From assembly GCA_029817715.1 (NCBI GenBank), contig JARUPY010000398.1:372001-436000 (forward strand): DNA of 64,000 bases, read 5' to 3'. Below are positions 8,994 to 18,441 of the stretch, in pieces. The notes beneath the pieces are model-generated. The model made no database searches, was not told the origin of the DNA, and saw only the letters and a list, made by a program, of their open reading frames with translations. How positions within the stretch are numbered: position 1 is the first letter of the stretch; each line of letters begins with the position of its first letter. The position numbers were made by a program, and so were the translations under genes. Source of the DNA: Melastoma dodecandrum. Its lineage: Eukaryota > Streptophyta > Magnoliopsida > Myrtales > Melastomataceae.

Positions 8994-9401
8994 ATGAAGT
9001 TTCTATCGATCGCCGCATCCGCAGCCCTGACGCTCGCCGCGGTCGCACCGAGCTTCGCGGCGGACGGCCCTGCGGGCGAATGGGTCGTCGCCGATGGCAC
9101 TGCCGTCGTACGGATTTCCAAGTGCGGCGGCGGCTATTGCGGGTTCGTGGCCAAGGGCCAGCCGGGCAAGGACTACCGCAACCCCGATCCGCGCAAGCGC
9201 AACCGGTCGGTCATCGGCATCCAGGTGATGTTCAGCATGCGTCCGTCGGGGCCCAACTCCTGGTCGGGCGAGACGTATAACGCCGACGACGGACAGATCT
9301 ACAACGGCAAGATTTCCGTCAACGGCGGTCAATTGCAGGTCGAGGGCTGCGTGCCGGGTGGTGGCCCGTGCGGTTCGCAGACGTGGACGCGCCTGCACTG
9401 A
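8994..9401 (+). CDS. Exported DUF2147-family protein
   Basis: A 135-residue protein with a clear Sec signal peptide (MKFLSIAASAALTLAAVAPS, cleavage after FA-A near residue 22). The mature part, GEWVVADGTAVVRI followed by C-GGGYCGFV, then RNRSVIGIQVMF and WSGETYNADDGQIYNGKI, matches DUF2147, a small beta-barrel periplasmic domain of unknown biochemical function that begins with a G-x-W motif. Four cysteines (in KCGGGYC, EGCVPGGGPC) could form two disulfides. The ATG at 8994 has a near-perfect Shine-Dalgarno (AAGGAAGA). It appears monocistronic, with a possible terminator just downstream. Confidence 0.88.
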   Translation: MKFLSIAASAALTLAAVAPSFAADGPAGEWVVADGTAVVRISKCGGGYCGFVAKGQPGKDYRNPDPRKRNRSVIGIQVMFSMRPSGPNSWSGETYNADDGQIYNGKISVNGGQLQVEGCVPGGGPCGSQTWTRLH

Positions 9402-9417
9402 ATTCGATTCACCTTGG

Positions 9418-9435
9418 CCGAGCCTCGTCGCTCGG
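9418..9435 (+). terminator. Possible rho-independent terminator
   Basis: A 6-bp perfect stem (CCGAGC / GCTCGG) with a 6-nt loop is followed by the T-biased TTGCGTTGTT, 17 nt after the DUF2147 stop. The T-run is interrupted by G and C, so termination may be weak. Confidence 0.4.
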
Positions 9436-9510
9436 TTGCGTTGTTCCCCCGGGACCGTCCTGTTACAGAGCGGCCCGGGTAGAGCCTTGGCGTAGCGGAC
9501 GAAGACGTCG

Positions 9511-10443
9511 ATGAAGATCTTGGCCGGCAATTCCAATCGCGCTCTGACGGAGGCGATTGCGGCCTATCTCGGCGTGCCGCTCACCAAATGCCAGGTCCGC
9601 CGCTTCGCGGACATGGAGGTTTTCGTCGAGATCCAGGAGAACGTCCGCGGCCAGGACGTCTTCATCGTCCAGTCGACTTCGTTTCCGGCGAACGACCACC
9701 TGATGGAAATCCTCATCATGACGGACGCGTGCCGCCGCGCGTCGGCCAAGCGCATCACGGCCGTCGTTCCTTATTTCGGCTACGCCCGGCAGGACCGCAA
9801 GGCCGGCCCACGCACGCCGATCTCGGCCAAGCTCGTCGCCAACATGATCACCCACGCCGGCGCCGACCGCGTGCTTACCGTCGACCTGCACGCGGGCCAG
9901 ATCCAGGGCTTCTTCGACATCCCGACGGACAACCTGTTCTCCGCGCCGGTGATGGTGCGCGACATCAAAGAGCGGATGACGCTCTCCGACGTCATGGTCG
10001 TCTCGCCGGACGTCGGCGGCGTCGTACGCGCCCGCGCCCTCGCCAAGCGCATCGACGCGCCCCTCGCGATCGTCGACAAGCGCCGCGAGCGCGCCGGCGA
10101 ATCCGAGGTCATGAACATCATCGGCGACGTGCGCGGGCGCTCCTGCATCCTCGTCGACGACATCGTCGATTCCGGCGGAACGCTGTGCAACGCCGCGGAC
10201 GCCCTCCTCGCCAACGGTGCCAAGGAAGTCTCCGCCTACATCACGCACGGCGTGCTCTCGGGCGGCGCCGTGGCGCGCGTCTCGTCCTCGCAGCTCAAGG
10301 AGCTCGTGCTGACGGACACGATCCATCCGACCGAGGCGGTGCGCGTGTCGCGCAACATCCGTGTCATCTCGATCGGGCCGCTCATCGGCGAGGCCATCGC
10401 CCGCACCGCCAAGGAAGAGAGCGTGTCCAGCCTCTTCGACTGA
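9511..10443 (+). CDS. prs: Ribose-phosphate pyrophosphokinase (PRPP synthetase)
   Basis: A 310-residue class I PRPP synthetase, making PRPP from ribose-5-phosphate and ATP for purine, pyrimidine, His, Trp and NAD synthesis. Visible landmarks: [20 protein letters not shown] at the N-terminus, the ATP-binding [13 protein letters not shown], the flexible-loop [10 protein letters not shown], the [18 protein letters not shown] metal/ATP segment and the PRPP loop [12 protein letters not shown]. Length is normal and all key motifs are intact. It is followed 58 nt later by the GSCFA gene on the same strand. Confidence 0.98.
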   Translation: MKILAGNSNRALTEAIAAYLGVPLTKCQVRRFADMEVFVEIQENVRGQDVFIVQSTSFPANDHLMEILIMTDACRRASAKRITAVVPYFGYARQDRKAGPRTPISAKLVANMITHAGADRVLTVDLHAGQIQGFFDIPTDNLFSAPVMVRDIKERMTLSDVMVVSPDVGGVVRARALAKRIDAPLAIVDKRRERAGESEVMNIIGDVRGRSCILVDDIVDSGGTLCNAADALLANGAKEVSAYITHGVLSGGAVARVSSSQLKELVLTDTIHPTEAVRVSRNIRVISIGPLIGEAIARTAKEESVSSLFD

Positions 10444-10501
10444 GCATGCTTCGAGTCGAGCGCGCTTTGGCATCGCGCCGTCATCCGCTAGCCTCGCGGC
10501 G

Positions 10502-11632
10502 ATGAGCGAGCGGTCCGCCACCCACCCCTACAAGGCGCAGCCCGATCGGGCCTTCTGGGCCCGTGCGGTCTCGGCGGGCTTCGACCCGTCGGAGACGATC
10601 ACGGCCGCGCGCCCCCTGATTTGCCAGGGAGACCGCGTCGTCTCCGCAGGGAGCTGCTTCGCCGCGAACCTCGTGCCCTACCTCGAGCGGGCCGGGCTCA
10701 CCTACGTGCGTACCGAGGTGCTGCCCCCCGCCTTCGCCGAGGCGCTCGAGCCGCGCCCGCCCAAGCTCGTCGCGCTGGCGAGGCGCGCGCGCGACGCGGT
10801 GAGGGCGCGCCCGGCGCGGAGCGCGGACAATTTCGGCTACGCCAGCTTCAGCGCGGCCTACGGCAACATCTACACCGTGCGCCAGCTCCTGCAGCTCCTG
10901 CGCCGCGCGACGGGCCGCTTCATGCCGCAGGAAACCTGCTGGGTCGCGGGAGATGCGTTCATCGACCCGTTCCGCCCCGGCCTGCGCTATCCGGCCCGAT
11001 CGGAGGTCGAGCTGGCGGCGCTGACGCGCCAGCACCTCGCCCGCACGCGCGAGGCCTTCGCCGCGGCCGACGTGTTCGTGCTGACGCTGGGCCTCACCGA
11101 GGCGTGGGCATCGCGCGCCGACGGGGCGGTCTTTCCCGCCTGCCCCGGCACGATCGCGGGGACGTTCGACCCCGAGCGGCACAGCTTCCACAACTTCACG
11201 GCGGCCGAGGTGACGGCCGATCTCGACGCGTTCATCGGCGAGCTGCGCGAGATCAACGGCAAGGTTCGCCTCCTGCTCACGGTGTCGCCGGTGCCGCTGG
11301 TCGCCACCGCCGGCCTCGATCACGTGCTCTGTGCGACGAGCTACAGCAAATCGGTCCTGCGGGTCGCCGCGCAGGAGGCCGTCGCACGTCACCCGGATGT
11401 GGTCTACTTCCCCGCCTACGAGATCGTGACCGGGCCGCAGGCTCCCAAGAGCTTCCTCGCGCCGGACCGACGCAACGTCACCCGCGCGGCGGTCGATCTC
11501 GTCATGCGCACGCTGCTCGCCCATTGCGAGACCGCGACGCCGATGCGCGCGCGGGGCCGGGGCGACCAAGTCGGCGACTTCTCCGCCGCGATCATCGAGG
11601 CCGAATGCGAGGAGATGATGAGCGCACGGTAA
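10502..11632 (+). CDS. GSCFA-domain protein
   Basis: A 376-residue protein with the family's eponymous motif GSCFA at residues 50-54. Other blocks typical of the family follow: FGYASFSAAYGNIYT, CWVAGDAFIDPFRPG, FVLTLGLTEAW, FHNFTAAEVTADLDAF, LLTVSPVPLVAT and YFPAYEIVTGP. The GSCFA domain is predicted to adopt an SGNH/GDSL-like fold; the Ser in GSCFA would be the nucleophile, and the late YFPAYEIV block is in the expected place for the third SGNH block. No biochemical function is firmly established. No signal peptide is visible. The start at 10502 lies 58 nt after prs; an upstream in-frame ATG inside prs was rejected. Confidence 0.85.
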   Translation: MSERSATHPYKAQPDRAFWARAVSAGFDPSETITAARPLICQGDRVVSAGSCFAANLVPYLERAGLTYVRTEVLPPAFAEALEPRPPKLVALARRARDAVRARPARSADNFGYASFSAAYGNIYTVRQLLQLLRRATGRFMPQETCWVAGDAFIDPFRPGLRYPARSEVELAALTRQHLARTREAFAAADVFVLTLGLTEAWASRADGAVFPACPGTIAGTFDPERHSFHNFTAAEVTADLDAFIGELREINGKVRLLLTVSPVPLVATAGLDHVLCATSYSKSVLRVAAQEAVARHPDVVYFPAYEIVTGPQAPKSFLAPDRRNVTRAAVDLVMRTLLAHCETATPMRARGRGDQVGDFSAAIIEAECEEMMSAR

Positions 11633-11735
11633 GGCGGACGCCGCGTTGACGCCGGCCGCCCAGCGCGTATGCGTTGCGCCGAGCGCTGCGCCCGCCCATC
11701 TGTGGCGGCGACAAAGATCTGGAAGGGACGACCCG

Positions 11736-12629
11736 ATGGTGGACTTGGCCGCAGCCGCAGCCGCGAGCGCCGCGAAGGCGACGACCACGACCACGTTTTC
11801 GGCCGACGTCCTCGCCGAGTCGCAGCGCCAGCCCGTTCTGGTGCACCTCCTCTCGCCCCGCAGCGAGGGGAGCCGGACCTTGCAGGCGAGCCTCGAGCGC
11901 GCCGTCCGCGCCGCCGGCAACGCGGTGAAGCTCGTGACGATGGACATCGACGCGCATCCCCAGATCGCCAGCCGGCTCGGCATCCGCGGCGTTCCGGCCG
12001 TCTACGCCTTCCAGCGTGGCCAGCCGATCGACGGCTTCATGGGCGTGCTGCCGGACGCCCAGATCAAGGGGTTCCTCGAGCGCCTCGTCGGGCCGCTCGA
12101 CGATGGCACGGACGACGCGATCGCCGACGCGGAAGCCGCGCTCACGGCGGGCGACGCGCCGGGCGCCGCCGCGATCTTTTCGGCGATCCTCGACCAGGAC
12201 CCCGAGCATCTGCCGGCCGCGGCCGGCCTCGCGCGCGCGCTCGTCGCAGCGGGCGATCTCGAAGCGGCGCAGGCCCTGCTCGCCCAGCTGCCGGCTTCCG
12301 CGGCCAAGGACCAGGGCGTCGCGGCCGCCCGCGCCGCGCTGGAGACGGCGGAGCAGGCGTCCAGCGTCGGCGATCTGCAGGCGCTCGTGAACGCGGTCGA
12401 GGCGAACGCGGACGACCATCAGGCCCGCTTCGATCTGGCGCTCGGCCTCAACGCCAAAGGCAAGCGGGGCGAGGCGGCCGACATGCTGATCGAGTCGATC
12501 CGGCGCGATCGCGCCTGGAACGAGGGAGCGGCCCGAAAGCAGCTCCTGCAATTCTTCGAAGCCTGGGGTCTGATGGACAGTGTGACGCTGGCCGCTCGCC
12601 GAAAGCTCTCGACGCTCCTATTTGCATGA
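11736..12629 (+). CDS. cnoX: Cysteine-free thioredoxin-TPR protein, CnoX (YbbN) type
   Basis: A 297-residue protein with an N-terminal thioredoxin fold (about 15-110) and a C-terminal TPR-like helical region (about 115-297; AGDAPGAAAIFSAILDQDPE, then AGDLEAAQALLAQLP and GKRGEAADMLIESIRRD). The usual WCGPC active site is replaced by SPRSEGS and the whole protein contains no cysteine, while the structural cis-Pro segment GIRGVPAVYAF is kept. CnoX proteins hold unfolded clients and pass them to GroEL; some family members act as constitutive holdases without redox activity, which fits this sequence. The ATG at 11736 follows GGAAGGGA. It begins a tight cnoX-LON-Trm112 run. Confidence 0.88.
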   Translation: MVDLAAAAAASAAKATTTTTFSADVLAESQRQPVLVHLLSPRSEGSRTLQASLERAVRAAGNAVKLVTMDIDAHPQIASRLGIRGVPAVYAFQRGQPIDGFMGVLPDAQIKGFLERLVGPLDDGTDDAIADAEAALTAGDAPGAAAIFSAILDQDPEHLPAAAGLARALVAAGDLEAAQALLAQLPASAAKDQGVAAARAALETAEQASSVGDLQALVNAVEANADDHQARFDLALGLNAKGKRGEAADMLIESIRRDRAWNEGAARKQLLQFFEAWGLMDSVTLAARRKLSTLLFA

Positions 12630-12668
12630 GGTGGGGCGCGCACCGGTGCTCCGTGGGAACGAGTTGAG

Positions 12669-13337
12669 ATGACCGCCTTCGCAAGCGCGACCTCGCCGAG
12701 CGAGATGCCCGGCGTCCTGCCGTTGTTCCCCCTGTCGGGTGCGCTGCTGCTGCCGCGCGGGCAGCTGCCGCTGAACATCTTCGAGCCGCGCTACCTCGCG
12801 ATGATCGACGACGCGCTGCGCACGCACCGCATGATCGGCATGATCCAGCCCGTGCCGGAGGCCGACGAAGAACGCGCGGCGCCGCCCTTGCTCAAGGTCG
12901 GGTGCGCGGGGCGCATCTCGCAATTCGCCGAGTCGGGGGACGGGCGCTACATCATCACCCTCACCGGCGTCGCACGCTTCGCGATCCTGGACGAGGTCGC
13001 GTCCGTGACACCCTACCGGCAGGGTCGTGTCGATTGCCGCCCCTTCGCGACGGACTTTCAGCCGCGCGTCGGCGAGGAGCGGGTCGATCGCGACGGCGTG
13101 CTGAAGGCGCTGCGTGACTTCGCCGAGGAGAACAATCTCCAGATCGACTGGGACTCGATCCATCAGGCTCCCAACGAGGCGCTGGTGAACGCGCTTTCGA
13201 TGATGAGCCCCTTCGGTCCCCGCGAGAAGCAGGCGCTGCTCGAGGCCGAGGACCTGAAGGGAAGGGCCGAGGTGCTGGTCGCGATCACCGAGATCGAGAT
13301 CGCGCGCGGGCGTAACGCCCCGACGACGATGCAGTAG
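12669..13337 (+). CDS. LON substrate-binding domain protein
   Basis: A 222-residue stand-alone LON N-terminal domain: [20 protein letters not shown] then [14 protein letters not shown] are the usual first strands, with [20 protein letters not shown] further on. There is no AAA or protease domain, so it cannot degrade proteins itself. Such proteins may recruit or bind substrates. It sits 39 nt after cnoX and 8 nt before a Trm112-like gene, and that gene order points to a shared proteostasis or translation-related operon (inference). Confidence 0.9.
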   Translation: MTAFASATSPSEMPGVLPLFPLSGALLLPRGQLPLNIFEPRYLAMIDDALRTHRMIGMIQPVPEADEERAAPPLLKVGCAGRISQFAESGDGRYIITLTGVARFAILDEVASVTPYRQGRVDCRPFATDFQPRVGEERVDRDGVLKALRDFAEENNLQIDWDSIHQAPNEALVNALSMMSPFGPREKQALLEAEDLKGRAEVLVAITEIEIARGRNAPTTMQ

Positions 13338-13345
13338 GACGGGCG

Positions 13346-13582
13346 ATGGAGCCGCCGAACCCGCAGCAGGCGCTCGTGCCGCAGGCCGCCCCGAGCGAGA
13401 TCGAGCCGACGCGCATCGATCCGCGCCTTCTCGAAATCCTCGTCTGCCCGCAGACCAAGACCGTGCTCGAATATGACGCGGGGGCGCAGGAGTTGATCTC
13501 CCGCGCGGCCGGCCTCGCCTATCCGATCCGCGACGGCATCCCGATCATGCTGCCGGAGGAGGCGCGCCGCATCGAGGTGTGA
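13346..13582 (+). CDS. Trm112-family small protein
   Basis: A 78-residue protein matching the Trm112/UPF0434 family ([18 protein letters not shown], ending [20 protein letters not shown]). In eukaryotes Trm112 activates methyltransferases; bacterial members are small and of uncertain role. Only one of the possible zinc ligands is present (Cys in LVCPQTK), so zinc binding is unlikely. An N-terminal extension of about 25 residues rich in Pro and Gln precedes the domain. It is the last gene of the cnoX-LON-Trm112 operon and converges on prfA with only 10 nt between stops. Confidence 0.88.
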   Translation: MEPPNPQQALVPQAAPSEIEPTRIDPRLLEILVCPQTKTVLEYDAGAQELISRAAGLAYPIRDGIPIMLPEEARRIEV

Positions 13583-13592
13583 GGGATCTTCC

Positions 13593-14669
13593 TCACCCCT
13601 CTTGCGCCGCCAGCAGCGCGGCCTGGTGCTCCGTCGTCAGCGCGTCGATCACCTCGTCCAGCGACTCGCCGGTGATGATCTTGTCGAGCTTGTAGAGCGT
13701 CAGGTTGATTCGGTGGTCGGTCAGCCGGCCTTGCGGAAAATTATAAGTGCGGATGCGCTCCGAACGGTCGCCGGAGCCGACCTGCGCCTTGCGGTCGGCG
13801 GAGCGCTCGGCGTCGAGCTTCTGGCGCTCCATGTCGTAAAGTCGTGAGCGCAGGAGCGCCATCGCGCGGGCGCGGTTCTTGTGTTGCGAGCGCTCGTCCT
13901 GGACGAAGATGATCGTCCCCGTCGGCAGATGCGTGATGCGGATCGCCGATTCCGTCTTGTTGACGTGCTGGCCGCCGGCGCCCTGCGCGCGCATCGTGTC
14001 GATCTTCAAGTCGGCTTCGTTGACCTCGACGTCGACCTCCTCGGCCTGCGGCAGCACGGCGACAGTGGCGGCGGACGTGTGGATACGCCCCTGCGTCTCG
14101 GTGTCGGGCACGCGCTGCACGCGGTGCACGCCGGACTCGAACTTCAGCTTGGCGAAGACGCCGGCGCCCTCGATCTCGGCGATGATCTCCTTGAACCCGC
14201 CGGCCGTGCCCTCCGAGGCGGAGACGATCTCGACGCGCCAGCCTTTGTCTTCGGCATAGCGCTGGTACATCCGGAAGAGGTCGCCGGCGAAAAGCGCCGC
14301 CTCGTCGCCGCCCGTGCCGGCGCGGATTTCGAGGATGGCGGATTTCTCGTCCGCCGCGTCCTTCGGGAGCAGGGCGACCTGGAGTTCGCGGGCGAGCGCG
14401 TCGAGCCGCGCTTCGCCGGTGCGCCGCTCCTCCTCGGCGAGCTGGCGCATCTCCGCGTCGAGGCCGCCATCATCGAGCATCGCGGCGATCCCATCGAGCT
14501 CGGAGGCCTGGCTGCGGTATTCGCGGATCGCGGCCGTGACGCTCTCGAGACCCGCCAGCTCGCGCGACAGGGCGACGAAGGTCGCCGCGTCCGGATTGGC
14601 GGACAGCTTGCCGTTGATCTCGTCGTGGCGGCGTAGAATGAGGTCGAGCTTGTCCTGTGGGAGCTGCAT
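13593..14669 (-). CDS. prfA: Peptide chain release factor 1
   Basis: A 358-residue RF1 that recognises UAA and UAG stop codons and triggers peptide release. The catalytic GGQ is in [18 protein letters not shown]. The codon-recognition tripeptide is in [23 protein letters not shown], consistent with the PxT motif of RF1 rather than the SPF of RF2. The C-terminal stem and N-terminal coiled region ([20 protein letters not shown]) are standard. The start at 14669 (MQLPQDK) was preferred over an ATG at 14741 because family members begin here. No prmC methyltransferase gene follows it; the downstream neighbour is convergent. Confidence 0.97.
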   Translation of the reverse strand: MQLPQDKLDLILRRHDEINGKLSANPDAATFVALSRELAGLESVTAAIREYRSQASELDGIAAMLDDGGLDAEMRQLAEEERRTGEARLDALARELQVALLPKDAADEKSAILEIRAGTGGDEAALFAGDLFRMYQRYAEDKGWRVEIVSASEGTAGGFKEIIAEIEGAGVFAKLKFESGVHRVQRVPDTETQGRIHTSAATVAVLPQAEEVDVEVNEADLKIDTMRAQGAGGQHVNKTESAIRITHLPTGTIIFVQDERSQHKNRARAMALLRSRLYDMERQKLDAERSADRKAQVGSGDRSERIRTYNFPQGRLTDHRINLTLYKLDKIITGESLDEVIDALTTEHQAALLAAQEG

Positions 14670-14787
14670 GATGGAGGTGAGGTAGCCCCCCGCGCGGGCG
14701 GCGACAAGCATCACGACGAGCGAACGACCGGCCTCACGCAAGCTTCAGCCTCTACCGTCGAGCGGAAACGGAGGAAGGTGAAAGCGC

Positions 14788-15942
14788 ATGCGCTTCTGCG
14801 TCGTCGGCGCGGGCTTTTCCGGCGCGGTCGTGGCGCGCCGCCTGGCTGAGGCCGGCCATGCCGTGCTCGTCGTTGACGAGCGCGGCCATGTCGCCGGCAA
14901 TTGCCACACGAGCCGCGACGCGCAGACGGGCATCATGACCCATTGGTACGGCCCGCACATCTTCCACACGGGCAATGCGCGCGTCTGGGATTACATCGGT
15001 GCCTTCGGCCGGATGATGGCCTACGATCACCGCGTGAAGGCGCAGGCGGGCGGCCGAATCTTCTCGCTGCCGGTCAACCTCCTCACCATCAACCAGTTCT
15101 TCGGCACCACGCTCGGCCCGGCGCAGGCGCGCGCCTTCCTCGCGGCGCGGGCGCGCGGCGACATCGTCCTGCCGGTCTCCTTCGAGGACCAGGCGCTCAA
15201 GTTCCTCGGCCCCGAGATCTACACGGCGTTCCTGCGCGGCTACACGCGCAAGCAATGGGGCATCGAGCCGGCGAAGCTGCCGGCCGCGATCCTCAAGCGG
15301 ATGCCGGTGCGCTTCGACTACAACGACAGCTATTTCGCTCATCCGCACCAGGCGATCCCGCGGGACGGTTACACGGCGCTGGTGGCGAAGATCCTCGATC
15401 ACGCCGGGATCGAGCTGCGCCTCGACTGTCGCTTCGAGGATCTCGACGAGACCTTCGCGCACGTCGTCTACAGCGGGCCGCTCGACCGCTATTTCGGTTT
15501 CCGGCTCGGCCGCCTCGGCTATCGCACGCTCGACTTCGAGGTCTTTCGCGAGGGCGGCGACCATCAGGGCACGGCCGTCCTGAACTATTGCGACGAGGAT
15601 GTCGGCCATACCCGCGTGACCGAGCACAAGCATTTCGCGCCCTGGGAGCGCGACCGCTTCGACCGGACGATCTGCTTTCGCGAATTCAGTCGCGCCTGCG
15701 GAGTTGCGGACACGCCCTACTATCCGATCCGCCTCGTGGAGGAGCAGGCCCTGCTGGCCCGCTACGTCGCGCTGGCGAAGGAGACCAGCGGTGTCTCGTT
15801 CATCGGCCGCCTGGGCACGTATCGCTATCTCGACATGGACGTGAGCATCAAGGAAGCGCTGGAGGCGGCCGACCGCATCGAGGTGCTCGTGGCGCAGGGT
15901 GCCGCGCTCCCCGCCTTCTTCATCGACCCGCTCGCCGCCTGA
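14788..15942 (+). CDS. glf: UDP-galactopyranose mutase
   Basis: A 384-residue FAD enzyme converting UDP-galactopyranose to UDP-galactofuranose, the donor for galactofuranose in surface glycans. The FAD Rossmann motif GAGFSGAVVARRL starts at residue 7, followed by GNCHTSRDAQTGIMTHWYGP and HIFHT, LPVNLLTINQFFG, YTRKQWGIEPAKLPAAILKR and VRFDYNDSYF, all characteristic of Glf. The GGAGGAAGG Shine-Dalgarno precedes the ATG. The next gene, a probable glycosyltransferase, follows after 12 nt, consistent with galactofuranose use. Length and motifs are normal. Confidence 0.96.
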   Translation: MRFCVVGAGFSGAVVARRLAEAGHAVLVVDERGHVAGNCHTSRDAQTGIMTHWYGPHIFHTGNARVWDYIGAFGRMMAYDHRVKAQAGGRIFSLPVNLLTINQFFGTTLGPAQARAFLAARARGDIVLPVSFEDQALKFLGPEIYTAFLRGYTRKQWGIEPAKLPAAILKRMPVRFDYNDSYFAHPHQAIPRDGYTALVAKILDHAGIELRLDCRFEDLDETFAHVVYSGPLDRYFGFRLGRLGYRTLDFEVFREGGDHQGTAVLNYCDEDVGHTRVTEHKHFAPWERDRFDRTICFREFSRACGVADTPYYPIRLVEEQALLARYVALAKETSGVSFIGRLGTYRYLDMDVSIKEALEAADRIEVLVAQGAALPAFFIDPLAA

Positions 15943-15954
15943 GCCGGAGCCCAT

Positions 15955-16977
15955 ATGGCCGGACACCGACATCCCGACATCGTCTTCATCTGCCCGACCT
16001 GCGTCACCGGCGGTCCCGAGGCGATCCATCAAGCCGCCATGGCCTTCCGGCAGGCGGGTCTGCGCGCGGAGATCGCCTATTACGGAGCCGATATCCGCCT
16101 GGAGAGCACGACCGGCGGCATCGCGGTCACGGGATGGGAGAAGAACGCGTGCATGACGGCCTTCGTCGGCTATCGGCCCGTGCCCGCGTCCTTCGTTCCA
16201 CTCGGATCGGGCACGCTCATCGTCCTTCCCGAAGTGCTGGCGGGGGCTCTCGACACGTTCCGCCCCGCGCGCGTGGTCCTGTGGTGGCTGTCGGTCGACA
16301 ATGCCTTCGCGGCGCTTCCGGCCCTGCAAATCGAAGCGGACCGGCACGCGCTCTTCGAGCGGCGGGACCTCGAACATTGGCACCAGAGCGACTATGCGCG
16401 CCGCTTCCTCATCGCCAACGGCGCCAAAACGGCGCGCCGCCTGACCGATTTCACCGACGCGGCATTCACGTCCCACGCTCTGGAGGGGCCGAACCCTGGA
16501 CGTGCGATCCTCTACAATCGACGCAAAGGCGCCGCGCTCGCGGCGAGGTTCTTCGCGGCCAATCCCGACCTCGAGCCCTATCCGCTGGACGGGCTCGATC
16601 GCAGCGCGTTGATCGCGGCCTATCGGAGCGCGCCGCTCTACGTCGATTTTGGGCCTCTGCCCGGCAAGGACCGCATGCCGCGCGAAGCCGCGTCCTGCGG
16701 CTGCACGATCTTCGTGCACGATGTCGGCGCCGGGCATGAACTGGGCGACTTCCCGATCAACGACATCTTCCGCTTCTCGGATGCCGAGACAGACAATGGC
16801 CAGCTGGCCGCCAAGCTTCGGATGGCCCTGGGAAACGCGCGGGCGATCTGGGACCTCCAGACGGTGCTCCGCACGGAGATCCGCGAGGAACGCGCCGCCT
16901 TCCTGCGGGAGGCTGCGGTCATCGCGGATGCGCTGCGGCAGGGCGCCCCCGCCGTCACGCGGCGGCGGGTCGCCTGA
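15955..16977 (+). CDS. Probable glycosyltransferase
   Basis: A 340-residue protein without transmembrane segments. The N-terminus DIVFICPTCVTGGPEAIHQA resembles the donor-independent first fold of GT-B glycosyltransferases (a strand followed by a Gly-rich TGGPE loop), and the block DFGPLPGKDRMPREAASCGC resembles the acceptor/nucleotide region of such enzymes, where a PREAAACG-like motif is common. It starts 12 nt after glf, so a role in transferring galactofuranose or an adjoining sugar is plausible. The family cannot be assigned with certainty, and function is inference from these motifs and context. Confidence 0.6.
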   Translation: MAGHRHPDIVFICPTCVTGGPEAIHQAAMAFRQAGLRAEIAYYGADIRLESTTGGIAVTGWEKNACMTAFVGYRPVPASFVPLGSGTLIVLPEVLAGALDTFRPARVVLWWLSVDNAFAALPALQIEADRHALFERRDLEHWHQSDYARRFLIANGAKTARRLTDFTDAAFTSHALEGPNPGRAILYNRRKGAALAARFFAANPDLEPYPLDGLDRSALIAAYRSAPLYVDFGPLPGKDRMPREAASCGCTIFVHDVGAGHELGDFPINDIFRFSDAETDNGQLAAKLRMALGNARAIWDLQTVLRTEIREERAAFLREAAVIADALRQGAPAVTRRRVA

Positions 16978-17082
16978 CGTCGCGAGATCGGGAAGTTCCG
17001 CCCTCGACGGGCGTGAAAATCCGTGAAACGTCGGTCGGACCGTGTTTTTGTGGCCTCGCAGCAGGTCCGCGAGCCTCGTCCC

Positions 17083-18441
17083 ATGTCGATCCAGCGCCGT
17101 CTGGCGATCTCGATCACCTTCGTCCTTCTCGTCAGCCTCGCGGTCGGCTTCGGGCTCACCTACGAGCACGTTCTCTCCAAGGTCCGCACGGAGATGCAGG
17201 CGGCCCTGGCGGTCGGCGCCTACGGCGCGCTCAACGCCCTCGACGAAACCGAGACGGCCGTCGACCCCGCCAGCCGGCTTCGGCGCGTGGTCTCGGAGTT
17301 CAACGGCGACCGGCACCTGAAGGCGGTGCTGACGGGACCCGACGGCCGCGTCCTCGCCACCTCGCGCCTGCAGCTGCCGGACGAGGCGGCGCCGGCCTGG
17401 TTCTATCGGCTGGTCGTCGCCGCGCCGGCGGTGCAGACCCTGGGGCTACCGGCGCGGTTCGCCGGCCTCGGCACGCTGACGTTGCAGACGGACGCCCACA
17501 ACGAGGTGGCCGAGGCGTGGAGCGACACGCGGCTCACCCTCACCGTGCTGGCCGTGTTCTTCGCGATGGTTCTTGCGCTCGCCTTCGTCACTATCCGTGC
17601 GGCCCTGAAGCCGCTGCGCGACGTCTGCGACGCGCTGCTCCACGTCGGCGACGGCGACTATGGCGTGCGCCTCGCGCCGCAGGTCGTGCGCGAACTGGAA
17701 CCGTTGCGCGACGGCTTCAACCACATGGCCGAGCGGCTCGAGGAGATCAGCCGTCAGAACCGCGTTCTGAACGAGCAGATCATCACGGTCCAGGAGGAGG
17801 AGCGCGGCGAACTCGCGCGCGACCTTCACGACGATGTCGCGCCCTTCCTTTTCGGGGTGGGCGCGGACGCCGCGATGATCAAGCAGTACCTCGCGAAGGG
17901 CGCGCTCGACGCGATCCCGCCCCGTGCCGACGCGATCGCGGAGGCGGCGCGCCACATGCAGCGCCACGTCAAGGAGGCGTTGCGCCGTCTCTCGCCCGGT
18001 GCCCTGCTCGATCTCGGTCTCGCGGGGGCGATCGACGGGCTCGTCACCTTCTGGTCCGCTCGCCGACCGGGCATCGTGTTCGAGTGCAGCGTGACGGGGG
18101 AGCCGCTCGATCCGCCGCTCGACGCGGTCGCCTTCCGCATCGTGCAGGAGAGCTTCTCCAACGCTATCCGGCATGGCGCCCCTTCGCGCATCGACGTCGT
18201 GATCGATGTCGACGACGAGCACGCGACGATCGCCGTCGAGGATGACGGCGCCGGCTTCCCGCAGGAGGGGCCGCCGCGCGGCTTCGGCCTCGCCGGCATG
18301 GCCGAGCGTGTGCGCGCCGTCGGCGGCACGCTGACCGTCCGCAACCGAAGCGACGCGCGGGGCGTGCTCGTCGAAGCCGTGCTGCCGGTGCCTCCGCGCC
18401 CGGTCGCCGAAGAGACCCTGAGACAGGACGTGCCCGCATGA
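17083..18441 (+). CDS. Membrane sensor histidine kinase, NarL/UhpB type
   Basis: A 452-residue sensor kinase. TM1 (about 8-26), a periplasmic region of about 120 residues, TM2 (about 152-172), a HAMP-like linker, then a HisKA_3 dimerisation domain with the phospho-acceptor His249 in RGELARDLHDDVAP and a HATPase domain (FRIVQESFSNAIRHG; EDDGAGF; GFGLAGMAERV). This is the class that pairs with LuxR-type regulators, and one follows with a 4-nt overlap. The ATG at 17083 gives a short basic N-terminus before TM1; a GTG at 17023 would add 20 residues. No recognisable ligand-binding motif identifies the signal. Confidence 0.9.
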   Translation: MSIQRRLAISITFVLLVSLAVGFGLTYEHVLSKVRTEMQAALAVGAYGALNALDETETAVDPASRLRRVVSEFNGDRHLKAVLTGPDGRVLATSRLQLPDEAAPAWFYRLVVAAPAVQTLGLPARFAGLGTLTLQTDAHNEVAEAWSDTRLTLTVLAVFFAMVLALAFVTIRAALKPLRDVCDALLHVGDGDYGVRLAPQVVRELEPLRDGFNHMAERLEEISRQNRVLNEQIITVQEEERGELARDLHDDVAPFLFGVGADAAMIKQYLAKGALDAIPPRADAIAEAARHMQRHVKEALRRLSPGALLDLGLAGAIDGLVTFWSARRPGIVFECSVTGEPLDPPLDAVAFRIVQESFSNAIRHGAPSRIDVVIDVDDEHATIAVEDDGAGFPQEGPPRGFGLAGMAERVRAVGGTLTVRNRSDARGVLVEAVLPVPPRPVAEETLRQDVPA

